Assembly: GCA_037953625.1 (NCBI GenBank)
Contig: CM075655.1
Span: 16,572,001 to 16,636,000 of the forward strand
Length of the DNA stretch: 64,000 nucleotides
Origin: Crotalaria pallida
Taxonomy: Eukaryota > Streptophyta > Magnoliopsida > Fabales > Fabaceae
Direction of reading: 5' to 3'
Part shown: piece by piece, positions 13,296 to 25,300 of the stretch
Position numbering within the stretch: the stretch's first letter is position 1
Layout of the letters: each line of letters begins with the position of its first letter
Translations under genes and position numbers: made by a program
Notes under the pieces: generated by a model
The model's database searches: none
Seen by the model: the letters and a program-made list of their open reading frames with translations, nothing else
Told to the model about the DNA's origin: nothing

Positions 13296-13802
13296 TGTTG
13301 TGGACTATGACTAAGCCAAGTTGACCAGGTTGACCAAGTTGGCCATGCTGACTAAAGCGAACAAGATAACCACGTTAGCCAGGTCCAGGTACAACTAGAT
13401 AAGCAGAAGGGCCCAAGCCCATATTGTCAAAGCCTTTATTCCAATTCAGGTTATCCAGGTTGACTAGGTCACGTTATCACTGTGACTCTCAACATGATTG
13501 ATTATACCAACGGATAAGCTGATTGAGATAACCACGCCTTCCGAGATTCTCGCTATCCCCAACAACCCGATAAGCTTGATCTCGCCAAGTTGCATACCCT
13601 AGTCACCCAAGCAATCCTATATATACCACTTGACTTCTCAGGTATTTCGAACTCAACTCACACAAACACACACACAAAAAGCATTGACTAGGCTGCCACG
13701 TTCCTTCATTGGGGATGAGCCGCCAACGTCATACATCAAAATCAGTCCAGTCTTCGTCTTGGAAACTTGGGCTGGGACACGTCGGACATCCCAGACACTA
13801 CA
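13296..13802 (+). repeat. 3' LTR of the gag-only element
   Basis: This 507-bp copy matches the 5' LTR and is preceded by the purine-rich CTCGGGGGCAAC at 13284-13295. It is followed by the GTGTG target duplication. Confidence 0.88.
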
Positions 13803-14253
13803 GTGTGTTTTCAATAACTTCAAATTTGTCACTATGAATATGTTTTCTTCTCGATAAAGAGTGAGTCAAAATATATTTCAATATTGTATAAGCAATTGTA
13901 TTCTTAGTCATTAAGAATACTTCAAGCGGTGACCATATTTGTTGAAAATTTCTTCTAGCGTAACCAAAATTGAGATAAGATGTTAACTTATTTCTTAGGA
14001 GTTGGATTTAACTTAGTATTGAGAGTTGGGAATGATGTGGCTGAGTTTACAGTGATTTGAATTGAATTGTGGAATCAAATCACATATGGCACACCGGTGG
14101 TGCAAATTGGGTCTTTATATTGAATTGAATTGTTGGTGGAATTTAGTTTATTGACCCACCCCGTTAATTAGTTAACCCTTTTTTTTTCTTTTAAGACTCA
14201 ATTAACCTTACTATAAAATAAACTACCCAAAATGCCCCTCTTTCTCTTATTAA
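13803..14253. other. Unclassified stretch between the gag-only element and the second LINE
   Basis: No coding region, palindrome or recognisable domain is visible. It is the target sequence of the second LINE: its last bases continue at 32718 once the LINE is removed. Confidence 0.4.
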
Positions 14254-14351
14254 TAGAAACCTATTTTTTTGGTAGAAGGTTGACATCATTCCACAAACAA
14301 AATTGGCTCATACAAAGAGTTCAGCAATTAGATTACATCAAATGAAATAAG

Positions 14352-17300
14352 CTAAGAACAGCTAAAAGATCGCAAAAACATAAGCAACCTATCTACCAAC
14401 ACTCTATTCTTCCATAAATGGAAGTTCGGAAACGTAAATTTTATTCTCCAAGCAATCTCTGACTTCAAGCAGTGAAAGATTGAACTAGGATGTTGAACTT
14501 TTTGTTGAAAGAGCCTTCTATTCCTCTCACTCCATGTGTGATAAATGACAGCCGAATACATAGCTTGAAAACATCTTCTTCTTACTCTATCCTTGAATGC
14601 ATGCTGGATCCAGTGAGTCCATGAACCATACTTAGTCTTCCAGCTATCTAGACACATCCATAAGGCCATATCATCCAGAATTTTGCTGCTCTACTCACAA
14701 TCAAAAAAGAGATGCTCCCTGGATTCATTAGAAGCACTACAAAGGGGGCAAACCAATTGCACATTCATAAAAGCATTCAATCTGTCAGCAGTTGAAAGTC
14801 TGTTATGAACCACAAGCCATGAAATAAAGGAATGCTTTGGCACTGCTGTGCGGTTCCAAACAAATTTATGTAAAGGAAATGTTTCTTGTTGTCCAAGCAA
14901 ATAGTCATAGCCCCTTCTAATATTGTAAGTGCCATCTTAATGCAATGACCATTGATTGTTGTGAAAAGCTGCTGCCAATTTATCTCTCATTTTCAGGATC
15001 TGTGACCAATGCCAACTGCTGCTATTAGTGGCTTCCCAGATTGAGTCTCCTTTGAGATACACAGAATTAATCCATTTGATCCACAAGCATTCTTTGTTGT
15101 CTGCAATGCACCATAACTGATAACCAATAGCTGCCATATTCCAAATCATACTGTTTTTAATATTAAGACATCCATTCTTCTTCCTTGTACAAGCTTTAGA
15201 CCAAGCTACTTTGGCATGATAGTGCTGATTAGCTTTCTACCCCCAAAGAAACTCTCTACATCTCCTGTCAATCTCCTTAATGATGCTTTTAGGAAGGATA
15301 AAGGCAGAAGCCCAGTATATGTGCAAAGACATAAGAACTGAATTGATGAGGCAGCATCTCCCTTGGAATGATATATTCCTTGATTTCCAAGAAGCTATTC
15401 TTTCGGTTACTTTGTCAACAAGAGCCTGGCATGAATTGCTGTTCCATTTACCTGTTGAAATAGGTAAACCAAGGTACTTGAAAGGAAAGGTACCTTCTGT
15501 GAAACCTGTTATCTCCAGCAGCAGCATTTTATTCACCTCATTCAAACCAGCTATGTACATTTGAGATTTGGCTTGACTAGGGATCAATCCACTGCACTCT
15601 GAAAACTCATCCAGCACTTGTTTTAGAATGGATACACTAGCCACATTGCCTTAGCAGAAAATCATCAAATCATCTGCAAAGGCTAAACTAACAAGATCCA
15701 GCTCCTTGCAAAGAGGATGATATCTAAAGGAGCTTCTTCTAGCAGCAAACTTTAACTTCCTTGTCAAGACCTCCATTGCCAGAACAAAGATTAGGGGGGA
15801 AAGGGGGTCACCCTGCCTGATACCTCTTGAACCAGTGAAGTTTCCATAATTATCCACATGATACATTTAGCTGGAAATTTGAATGCATAAAGCATTTCCT
15901 CTATGAATTGCCAACTTAAAGTGTCATACGCCTTCATAATATCAACCTTTAGTAAGCACCTTGGAGAAACATGCTTCCTGTTGTAGAGCCTCAATAGATC
16001 CTGTGTAATCAAAATATTGTGCAATATAGATCTCCCTTTGACAAAAGCAGTTTGATTTTCATTCACCAGGGAGTCTAGCACTAAGCTCAGTCTACTGCAA
16101 ATAATCTTTGAGATACATTTATACATAGCATTGCAACAAGCAATAGGCCTATAGTCATTAATTGTTAAAGGAGAATTGATTTTAGGAATCATTACCAAGT
16201 TGGTATCATTAATCAGCTCCAAATGATTGCCAGTATCAAAGAAGTGCAATGCTGCCTTGCAGAAATCCTCACCAGTAGTCTCCCAGGAAGCCTTGAAAAA
16301 ACCTGAGCCATAGCCATCAGGTCCAGGGGCACTATCCTTGTCAATGCTGAACATGTTTGTCTTGATCTCATCTTTAGTGATAGGCCTAATCAAAGCCAAT
16401 TGCTGCTCAGTAGATAGAACATGGCCTTCATTCATTTCAGCTTGAGAAACATTCCACTGATTTTGTCTTCCTGAGAATAATGTAGAATAAAAATCCTCAA
16501 AAGCAGTTGCAATTCCAGAATCAGTAGTCAAAGTCTGGTTATCAACCTGAATTCTTACAATTCTGTTCTTGTAATTCCTTTGCTTGATTGCATTGTGAAA
16601 GGCAGCTGTATTTTGGTCACCATCTTTAAGCCAAGATATCTTTGCTTTTTGTCTAAGAAAGCTTAAGGCTGCTGATTTAACTGTTCGATACTCCAAGCTG
16701 ATTTCCCTTTCAAGAATATGTAGATTAGTATCAAGAGGTTGCTGGATTAGGTCCTGCTGAACTTGGCTGAGCTTTTGTTTCAGATGAATCTCCTTCTCAT
16801 CAATCCTAGCAAACTTGGCCTTATTTAATTTTCTAAGAGGTCTCTGCAAGGATTTCAACTTTTTCACCATTTTAGCCACTGGATTTGTCTGAATTTCCCT
16901 GCACCAACTGTTTGCCACAATCTCATTAAACTCTTGATCATCAATCCACATGTTAAAAAATTTGAACTTAGAATTGAAAACAGGCTGTTGGTCATGCCAC
17001 TTGATGACAATAGGAGAATGGTCAGATATTCCTGGCTTTTGAAAATCTGCTTCTAGTAAAGGCCATTCATCCATCCAGTGCTTGTTAATCAAAGCTCTAT
17101 CCAATTTGATCCAGATTCTGTCCTGTCCAATCTGTTTGTTGGTCCATGTGAAAAAGCTGCCACATTGCTTCATATCATTCATCTGGCATTGATTAGTCCA
17201 GTCATTGAAATCCTGCAACAGGTTTAAATCCACCTGATTCCCACCAAGTTTCTCCTCAGGAAATAAAAAGGTGTTGAAGTCACCAATAACTAACCAAGGA

Positions 17301-17701
17301 ATGTTAGTTTGAGACCCAATTCCTGATAATACCAGCCACAACTCTTTTCTTTCATCATAGCTATTAGAAGCATATACATAAGTGACAAAAAATTCAGAAT
17401 GAGTGCTAATTCTCTGCACATGGCAGTGGACAAATTGTTTTGATGCAGCAACTATGGTCACAGAATAAATGTCAGGTCTCCAAAGAACCCAAATCCTACC
17501 AAGAGGTGAAGCTTCAACTTTCAAAAAAGAACCCCAACCCGGGGCAATCCTGTCATACACTACTTGAAGAGATGATTGCCTTAACTTATTCTCTAGCAAT
17601 CCTAAAAGTCCTACCTTATTCTGAAAACAAAAATTAACCACCTCACCATGTTTTTGAGGATTGTTCAATCCCCTGGTGTTCCATGATGATATGCTATCCA
17701 T
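14352..17701 (-). pseudogene. LINE ORF2: endonuclease, reverse transcriptase, zf-RVT
   Basis: The gene starts at 17701 with MDSISSWNTRGLNN, the L1 endonuclease opening. The endonuclease (about residues 1-230) keeps WLVIGDFN and the terminal SDHSP. Reverse transcriptase keeps YRPIACCN, AFVKGRSILHN, RQGDPLSPLIF and an intact catalytic FADD at about 15670-15680. After it come PFKYLGLPIS, a thumb/connection region and a zf-RVT segment with VCPLCSASNESREHLFFDCE near 14700-14755. The long frame 17701-15791 shifts near 15860. Stops or shifts follow near 15648, 15236, 14936 and 14690. It is thus nearly complete in length but cannot make one protein. Confidence 0.88.
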
Positions 17702-18817
17702 TCAGTAATGGGGGGGGGGGGGGGGCATTGGCAGCAGCCTCCAATCTAGAGGACCTCCTTCTTCCAACCTGAGTCCATTGCTGCTCAATTTGAGATTCAA
17801 GAACTACTTCCTGTGTGCTAGATTGAGCAACTTGCTTAGCTTGTTGTTGTTCATTGTTGGTGGCCACAGTAATTAACTCATCTTTTTGACTCACTTGATT
17901 CACTTGAATGCACTGCTCATCTCTATTCTGAATTGAATTTCCTTCATTAGCTGAGATTTGTACCTGATCAGATGCAGGATTTGCTTCAGTGGTAGGCTTA
18001 GGCTTTACAACTCAATGTTGTTTGACTTCTTTTTTGCACATTTTCGAATCATGGCCAAAATTAGCACATATTGCACACCTCACAGGTTTCCACTCATACT
18101 GAATTTTTTGGGAAACAATCAATCCTTGTTCATTTTCAAACATTACTTCTTCAGGAAGGAATTTAGGGTCCACCTTCACTAGAATTCTGGCATAGTTGAT
18201 TCTATTACGTTCCTGAGTCATTTGGTCAACCATAATAGGATTGCCAACTAGACTTGTGATTTTACTAAGGGCCTTCACACCCCAGTATTTCAAGCTCAGA
18301 TTAGGGAGTTGAATCCAGACTGGAACCCTATCCATTACCCTCCTCTGCAACTGCTTTCCAGTCCAAGGAGCCATTATCAAAGGCTTCCTATCAAAATGAA
18401 AAATCCCTATGTTCAAGACTGCGTTTCGTGCTTCAAGCGTGTTAAACCTTACTACCAAAGAGCCATCAGCATTCATTAGTACTTTGTCCACCCCATGTTG
18501 GCCCCAAATTTTCCTTAGAAAGCTGTTCATAACAGAATAAGGTGGCCTTGCACCAAGGACGTAACAGACCAAGGCGTTTTCCCAGAACTTAACCTCATCC
18601 TCCACATCTTCCTCATCAATTTTACTAATCGAGACACCATCCTTAGTGATAGGTTGATGATAGTGTAACTTCTCCCCTGCGTTTCTCAGCTTCGAGATAT
18701 CAAAATTGTCCCAACAATTTGAGACTTTTGGTGCAGCTTCAATATCCTTATTTTTTTCAGTGGAGCAGCCTGCACCCTTTTCTCGGTTAAGAACAACTAC
18801 TTCATCATGATCATCAA
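17694..18817 (-). pseudogene. LINE ORF1, C-terminal part (DUF4283 and zinc knuckle)
   Basis: This is the downstream half of ORF1, cut from its N-terminus (32260-32533) by element 4. It contains a DUF4283-like RNA-binding region (PPYSVMNSFLRKIWG, PLIMAPWTG, VPVWIQLPNL) and a complete CCHC knuckle CAICANFGHDSKMC near 18035-18075. An in-frame TGA at about 18012-18014 interrupts the frame; reading continues in the same frame to 17694 through a low-complexity tail ending in a proline run encoded by a G-rich tract. ORF2 begins eight bases before ORF1 ends, the tight spacing usual in plant L1 elements. Confidence 0.82.
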
Positions 18818-20309
18818 TGTTGGAAACCAACAAGCGGCTCAAAATAGTCTAGAGGGGGGGGGGGTGAATAGAGTATTGAAGCCTTAGTACAAATATTTCG
18901 ATCACCGTAGAGAAGAGTTTTGAGAAAACGAATTTTTCTTCAAAAATAATACTGACTAATCGATTAATGCTAAGCTTAATCGAGTAATTTATGCAAGTCA
19001 CTTTTGAAATACTCGATTAACACAAAAGTTACTCGAGTAATGCCGCAAGTTACTTTGAAATTAATCAATTAATGAACAGATTAATCGAGTAATCTGGGTA
19101 GAAAACTGATGCAGATTTAGTTTTGATGAGAATTCTCTTAGAATCGCAATGCCTTGATGATCCAACAAATTATGAATGAATACTAGAACAAATACAAGTA
19201 AATTTACCAACCAATTTAGGTCAATTAATTAAAGATATGAAAAACCCCAATTCTAACCTGAATTCAATTATTCTTGAATTAATGCAAATTTGAAAAGAAA
19301 ACTATGAAGACGATGATTTATCCTGGTTCACTCTCTACCACTGAGAGCTACTCCAGTCCCTTTTATCTAAAAGATAAAGAGTTTCTACTAGACAATTCAA
19401 TTGTTAGAATTACAATGTTAAGATGCAACTTCTCACAAAGCTATCCTATCTTAACCCCTCTCAAAGAGTGTACCAAACTCTTTGATGTTCTAACCCAATT
19501 GAATTCCTTGTCCGTCTTCTTTTTATTTGTTGAAGATGCTTCCAACCAAATCCTTTTCAATTTGCTTTGACAAACTTCAAAGACTTTACTTGTGAAATTC
19601 TTCACCTTTGTTGAATCCTTGATTGCGCAACCTCTTGTTGCAAATAGCTTCAACACACACTTGAAAACTAGAAAGATCTTGATCTAAATCAAACTTAGAA
19701 TATTGAATTGATCTTGAGTGAAGAATAGAGAGAAATGTTGAATCTTGATTTCTCAAAGAAAGTTTTGTAATAGCTCTTGAAAATGAAAGTATATTGCTCA
19801 ATATGAAAAATTATGAAAGAGTTTGTAACCTTGTCCAAGTACAAATGAGGTCTTTTTATATTTTTCTGAAACAGTACGTGTTACTCGAGTAATGGTTAAC
19901 ACATTACTCGATTAACCAGTGTAAAAGTGTAATACTCGATTAATCTAAAATTACTACTCGAGTAACCAGTATAAAAATGTACTACTTGAGTAATCCAAAC
20001 TTGCTACTCGAGTAACCAGTACAAACTTTGATTAAAAACAAAGCTTTTCAAATGTACTTTGACAATTACTTTAATTTGAGCTATTTTAATCAAGATTAAG
20101 TTTTCTTCACTCTTAATCAAACAATATTATAAGCTTAATTAAGATCACCTAAAGCTACCCACTCTCATGATATGCATTGCATAAAATAAAATATTACATG
20201 GATTAAGAATTAAAATAAATCCTAATTCTAATCTTCATGAGTGTAGCTTCCTTGTTGAAATGTTGTTGCTTGAAATACGTTTGATATCATCAAAACATAG
20301 AAACCTACA
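18818..20309 (-). repeat. 3' LTR of element 4 (1492 bp)
   Basis: In element orientation it starts TGTAGGTTTC and ends GTTTCCAACA. It contains two clusters of ten-base dyads (about 18955-19095 and 19880-20015) mixing TACTCGAGTA, TAATCGATTA and hybrid TAATCGAGTA forms. The Sirevirus block GAACCAGGATAAA lies at 19318-19330 on the reverse strand. Confidence 0.92.
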
Positions 20310-20325
20310 AACTCCCCCTTTTTGA
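20310..20325 (-). other. Polypurine tract of element 4
   Basis: The complement of AACTCCCCCTTTTT directly abuts the 3' LTR, as needed for second-strand priming. Two similar tracts sit about 60 and 130 bp upstream in element orientation. Confidence 0.85.
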
Positions 20326-20942
20326 TGATGACAAACCTCCTTTTCAATTAAGCACTAAGTTTTAAAATACTCCCCCTAAATGTAATACACTTAGGAAAAA
20401 TATAATAAAACTTATCCTACAAGAACAACATCAACAAAATATTCTCCCCCTTTTGGCATCATTAAAAAGATTTAAAGTTAATAAGAAAAGTCCTTTGCCA
20501 AAAGTGGAAGGTAAGTGTAACAAACTATGATAAGGAGATAAAATATAGTAGAGACGAAAATAATAAGCCAAAATCAGAGTAGAGTCTAAACTATATAAAA
20601 TCTCATAATAGTGCTAAAAACTAACATTAACAAGAACAAGGCAAAACAGAGCACCATAACCATAGTTCATAAACACCATGAAATCATAATCAGTCAAGTC
20701 ATGCAGCAAAAACATAGTCCATAGTCATAAGATATCAACCATAGTCAGAAGATAAACTAGGCCATACACAAGGCCCTAGAAACATCCAAAAGACATAACA
20801 AAGTCATAATCTAAGTCATAACAACATAAACCAGTAACAAAATAAACATAACCAGCAGAGAAACAATGCAAGAGTCAGTGAATGAATGAGAAAAGAGTAA
20901 GAAAATCCCAACATGAACATCATCAATCAAGAAACCACAAGG

Positions 20943-22106
20943 TTAAGGGTTTGGTGGAGTGGGAAAGTGCTGGGAAAAGAGATCCGAGATATGATCCATC
21001 AACCTCTGCTCCATAGCCGCATTCTTAACATCTTGACGAATCTCCAAAGCCTCTAGCTGCTCATCGATGTGTTGAACTAGTGAAGCATGGGCAACCTTTG
21101 TATCAAAAGGAGTATCCAAATTTTCAAAGTCGATGAAATCCTCAAGACGTGGTCCATGATCCGTTTCCATGAGATCCAGTGGTTGAGCAGAAGCAGAAGG
21201 ACCAGCTTGGTCACCAGCAGGAGCTTGAGCATCTTGCTCGAAAGCTTTGATTTGAGTTTTCCACAACCAAGCCCTAGATGGCTTATGATAAGCAATTTTC
21301 ATGTAATTGATGTGATGTTCATTCAAGCACCAATTTTTCTTTGCATCACGCTCATATGACTCATCAATAACAAATGGAACCCGATAGTGCCTAAGCAACT
21401 TAGTAACATGCATAGGATAGGGTAAATATTGAGTAGGAGGTGATTGAGCAGCATCATACATCCTAGCAAGTACTGTCTTATTCCAATTAATTTTATATTT
21501 CTTCTTAATACCATGAAACAATTTCAAATCATCTTCTTGCACCTGAGCATAGTTCTGGTTACCTTTTGGAAGCAAACAGTAACTAATTATGTACATCAAA
21601 ATCCTATCATCAGCATGCAAAGGAGAAACATTCTTAGTAGCCTTATTGTCCCAAGTTTCACCAGGCCTAAGTGCATCAGTATAAACAAGTCCAGGGTCCA
21701 CAACCAAATCAAGACAGTCCTCATCACCAAGATAAGTACCCTCATCCTCTAATCCAAACAATAATCTCAAGTCATCAGGTTTAATCACAAAATGTACTCC
21801 CTTAACCTGACTTTGGTACTCACCATCTATTTGTGCAAAATTCTGATAGAACTCTTGAACTAACTTAGGGTAATAGTGAGTATTGAACTCCAAAAACCTT
21901 TGCACATTCTGAAATACCAGATTATCATATAAATTGAACTTTTCTTTTCTTAACCAAGCGTAATTCACATACCGTTTAATACCAAAAGTACGACGATCAA
22001 ACTTGTGAGCACGTGAGTCACGCTCCGCTACAGAAAACCAAGGATGATTCTGGCTAGAAACCTTTTTGCCCTTCTTACGTGGAGGTTCTGCTGAAGAAGA
22101 AGCCAT
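20943..22106 (-). CDS. ORF3 after pol, putative plant transposon protein family
   Basis: An intact 387-codon frame starts at the ATG at 22106 and lies between pol and the 3' LTR in the sense direction, where some Sireviruses carry an envelope-like or extra ORF. The N-terminus is basic (PPRKKGKKVSS), possibly a nuclear localisation signal. The middle (about residues 70-260) resembles the putative plant transposon protein/ATHILA ORF1-like family: PKLVQEFYQNF, GVHFVIKPDDLRLLFGL, HADDRILMYIISYCLLP, YRVPFVIDES. The C-terminus (about 300-387) is acidic and then helix-rich. I see no signal peptide or membrane segment, which argues against a classical envelope. Its molecular function is unknown. The frame is undamaged although gag has a stop, which may only reflect chance. 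Confidence 0.7.
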   Translation of the reverse strand: MASSSAEPPRKKGKKVSSQNHPWFSVAERDSRAHKFDRRTFGIKRYVNYAWLRKEKFNLYDNLVFQNVQRFLEFNTHYYPKLVQEFYQNFAQIDGEYQSQVKGVHFVIKPDDLRLLFGLEDEGTYLGDEDCLDLVVDPGLVYTDALRPGETWDNKATKNVSPLHADDRILMYIISYCLLPKGNQNYAQVQEDDLKLFHGIKKKYKINWNKTVLARMYDAAQSPPTQYLPYPMHVTKLLRHYRVPFVIDESYERDAKKNWCLNEHHINYMKIAYHKPSRAWLWKTQIKAFEQDAQAPAGDQAGPSASAQPLDLMETDHGPRLEDFIDFENLDTPFDTKVAHASLVQHIDEQLEALEIRQDVKNAAMEQRLMDHISDLFSQHFPTPPNP

Positions 22107-22389
22107 AACCTCTGAATTGAAGGTTGAAATTCGTGGTTTAGGGTTTTTGGGTTCGGTTAGGGTTTGGAAATTGGGGGAAATTGAATTTTTGGGAAAAATT
22201 GGTTAAATTGATGGAGGATATAAGGTGTATTGGTGTTATAATGAAGAAATATGAGAAGAAATTTAGTGATTTTGGGTGATTTGGGTGTCTATGGTTCGAA
22301 TTGATGATGAATGCATGAGAGAAGACGGAGAGAAGAGCGAGAGGAGAGAGAAAAAGAAATGAAAAAAACATGAGTAAAAATCTGAAGTG

Positions 22390-25300
22390 TGTAACACCCC
22401 AAAATTTTAATCCCCGATTAATGAAATGTTAATTATAAATTAATTATAATTAATTATTTCCATATTAATCCTTGATTAAAATATGTGTTTATATAGTTGG
22501 TATATGTGTGTGAATTGATTTAATAAATAATAAAAAAAATGCCTAAGATAAGTATTTTGCATATAAGTCCCTGGGTTGGGACCTAGAGGTAATTATAGGA
22601 AATATTTTGGAGGGAAAGTAAATAAAATAATTATTTTTCAAAAATTGGGAAAAATACTCGAGTATTTTCTGAAAAACTCGAGTATTCTGGGTCAAATTGC
22701 ACGAGTTAGTGCGTTTGATGAGTCACCGCCAACGAGTTCCCTCCGTTGACACGAATACTCCGTCGTCAACAGCTGAAGGGTGTCGTGTCGTGATGCATGA
22801 TACCCCTCCATGTCTATAAAAGCTCATCAACCTCACTTGGTAGAGAATTTTGCTTAATCTTGTTGAAGTTAAAGAAGTTAGGGTTTCGAATTCGTCTCCT
22901 TCGATTCTCATTCTCTGTTCAGATTCAAAACACAAATCATACACGAATACAAAGCTTACATCTTGAGCTTTGTATAGAGAGTAAAATCGTGAGATTTGAG
23001 TGAGTGTGTTGAGAGAATTGGAGCTGGGAAGTGAAGCTGTTGCTGGACAAGTCTTGGTCTGGAGCTTACTTTGATCATTGATTCTGGTAAGCTCACGAAC
23101 TCTTGAGTCTCAAATTCGATTCCTTTAGTTAGATTATGTTGCATAGAGTCTAGAAAATCTAATTTCCCCAATTTAATCTTCTGTTTCATGTACAAACCAA
23201 TTCCATTTTGGTGTGGTACTCAAAATGCTCTGCATGTGGCATTTGAAGTTGGTCTGAGAATTTTGAAGCCTTTTTCTTGTCAATCCTTGTTTGGAAAACA
23301 TCTGAGAGGTAAGGGGAAGTAATTATATTCACTAGATAGGGTTTAAATTTCATTAATTGTGTTAGAGAGCCACCAAGAGGCTCTAAGGGCTTAGTTTGAA
23401 TAGGAACTTTGGTTTGGAGACCAATCCATGCTCTATGACTGTGATGAGCAAGTTCTATATCATGCATGCAAGCTTAAATGAACTTTGTTTCATGAATATT
23501 GTGCTTATTTTGCAATTTGAAGTGTTGAGTTGCTAAATTGTATATTTCATGCATAATGGATTGATTCTCTGTCAAATTTGTTATTTGATATGAAATGAGT
23601 ATGTTCACATGTTCAATATATGGTATATGAACTATTGTGATCACTGTTTTGGGTTAAAAATGTTTAGAAATTGAAATGGCATGTAAAAACCAAGTTTCAC
23701 TCTGTTCTGTCTGCAGATACTCGAGTATTTGGCTTAATACTCGAGTATTTCGTGGTGCACCAGAGTGAAAATTGACGCACCAACTTGGGAATCAGATTGA
23801 ACACTCGAGTAATGTATGAACTACTCGAGTATTCTGGGAGATGAAATACTCGAGTATCTCATGAATTACTCGAGTATATTTATGAAAACCTGAAACCCTA
23901 AATCCTTGAAAAGACGTGAACGACTCGAGTATAATTATGAACAACTCGAGTAGAATCTGGAAAATGATTAACTACTCGAGTATTTTGGAGAAAACTCGAG
24001 TATTTTTAGTCAGATACTTAAAAATACCATTTTCAATTCTAAGTCATTTTGTAACTCTTAGAGGACAATAAACCAAGTGATCCTGGACTTAGAGGAAATT
24101 GATTGACGTTATGATGTTTTCATTTGAATAATGATACGTTGCTCGGGAGGCACGTAATGTATTAATAAAAGGATAAAACGTCAATCAATCTCTTTTAAGT
24201 AAGATAATGCATTCATTCTGGAGTTTGGTTGGTAGGACGTATATCATGTTTTTGGTAAACATGTGGAGGGCCTCTGGGAGTGCCAATACGCTCGCTTGAT
24301 GACACATCGTTGACGTGGTCGGCTGAGGGAATGCCGATATGGTTATACCGTTTGGATGACGGTCCGTTTGGATGACGGGATATGCTCGGGTGGCATGGAT
24401 ACCAAGCTTGTCGTGTACATTCTAGGTGAATGTACGAATTGTTGTATACCTAGGAATACAACGCACTGTTGAGTGCTGGGTTGTCAGGGATGGACGTCAG
24501 AGAGTGACATAGTATGATGGAGATAGGCTTGAGAGCTAAAGTCATGCATCATGCCACTCATTTAAATTAATTGTGATAAATGAAATAAGTGTGAGCATCT
24601 TATGTGCATTCATTAACTGCTAAGTGTTATATGTGATTGTTGTTAATTGATGCATATTTAAATATTCATATTGCACAATTTATTCTCTATTGGTTATGTG
24701 TATAGAATTGCTTACCCCTATGCCCTTGTAGGTGATGTCTCGTTACATTGCTTGCATCGAGATCCGGCCACTTCCTAGTGGCACATGGATCTATGAGGAC
24801 CATCGCGCGGTGTTCGAGGGTGAGGTAGAGGTTACCTTCTACCACCCGAACCCGTTGATCCGATTCCGTCCTCGTAGATTTAGGATTCCCATCATATACA
24901 CTATGCATGTACCCCCGTTTTACACTTACCATGGACCACCTCCCACGCGACCAGCTCGCTCTTACCATAGTTTTCGTTTTCGACCTACCCGCTCTCACCC
25001 TTTTACTTCGAGAGTCGTCCGCGAGGAGACTCCCCCTTCTGATCCGAGGAGCCCAGTCAGGGTTTCACCATCCCCTGACCCGGTACCCAGTGGTAGGGTA
25101 CATCCTCCCTCGGACGAGATCGAGGAGGATCCGGTGGAGGACGAGAGTGGGAGCGAGCCTGTCGTGCATTCTACTGGGAGTGACTGGAGGGACGATGATC
25201 CCTAGGTACATGCATATGGTACGTGATGAGGATCAGTGGATCCGATGTGCGGAGGCTGTGGAGGAGACTTGCTGCTGCTGCTGTGTTGTTGATGATGCTA

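Larger units (their letters stand above)
10150..13802 (+). mobile_element. Gag-only LTR retrotransposon (gypsy type), 3653 bp
   Basis: Two LTRs of 505 bp (10150-10654) and 507 bp (13296-13802) flank a 2.6-kb interior. GTGTG is duplicated at 10145-10149 and 13803-13807. Directly after the left LTR comes TGGCGACCACAGTGG, a primer-binding site differing from the usual tRNA-Met type and possibly matching tRNA-Arg, as in Tat/Ogre elements. The polypurine tract CTCGGGGGCAAC ends at 13295. The interior has only a broken gag. I see no protease, polymerase, RNase H or integrase, so the element must depend on a relative for mobility. Each LTR has a TATATATA box (10472-10479 and 13618-13625). Confidence 0.88.
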
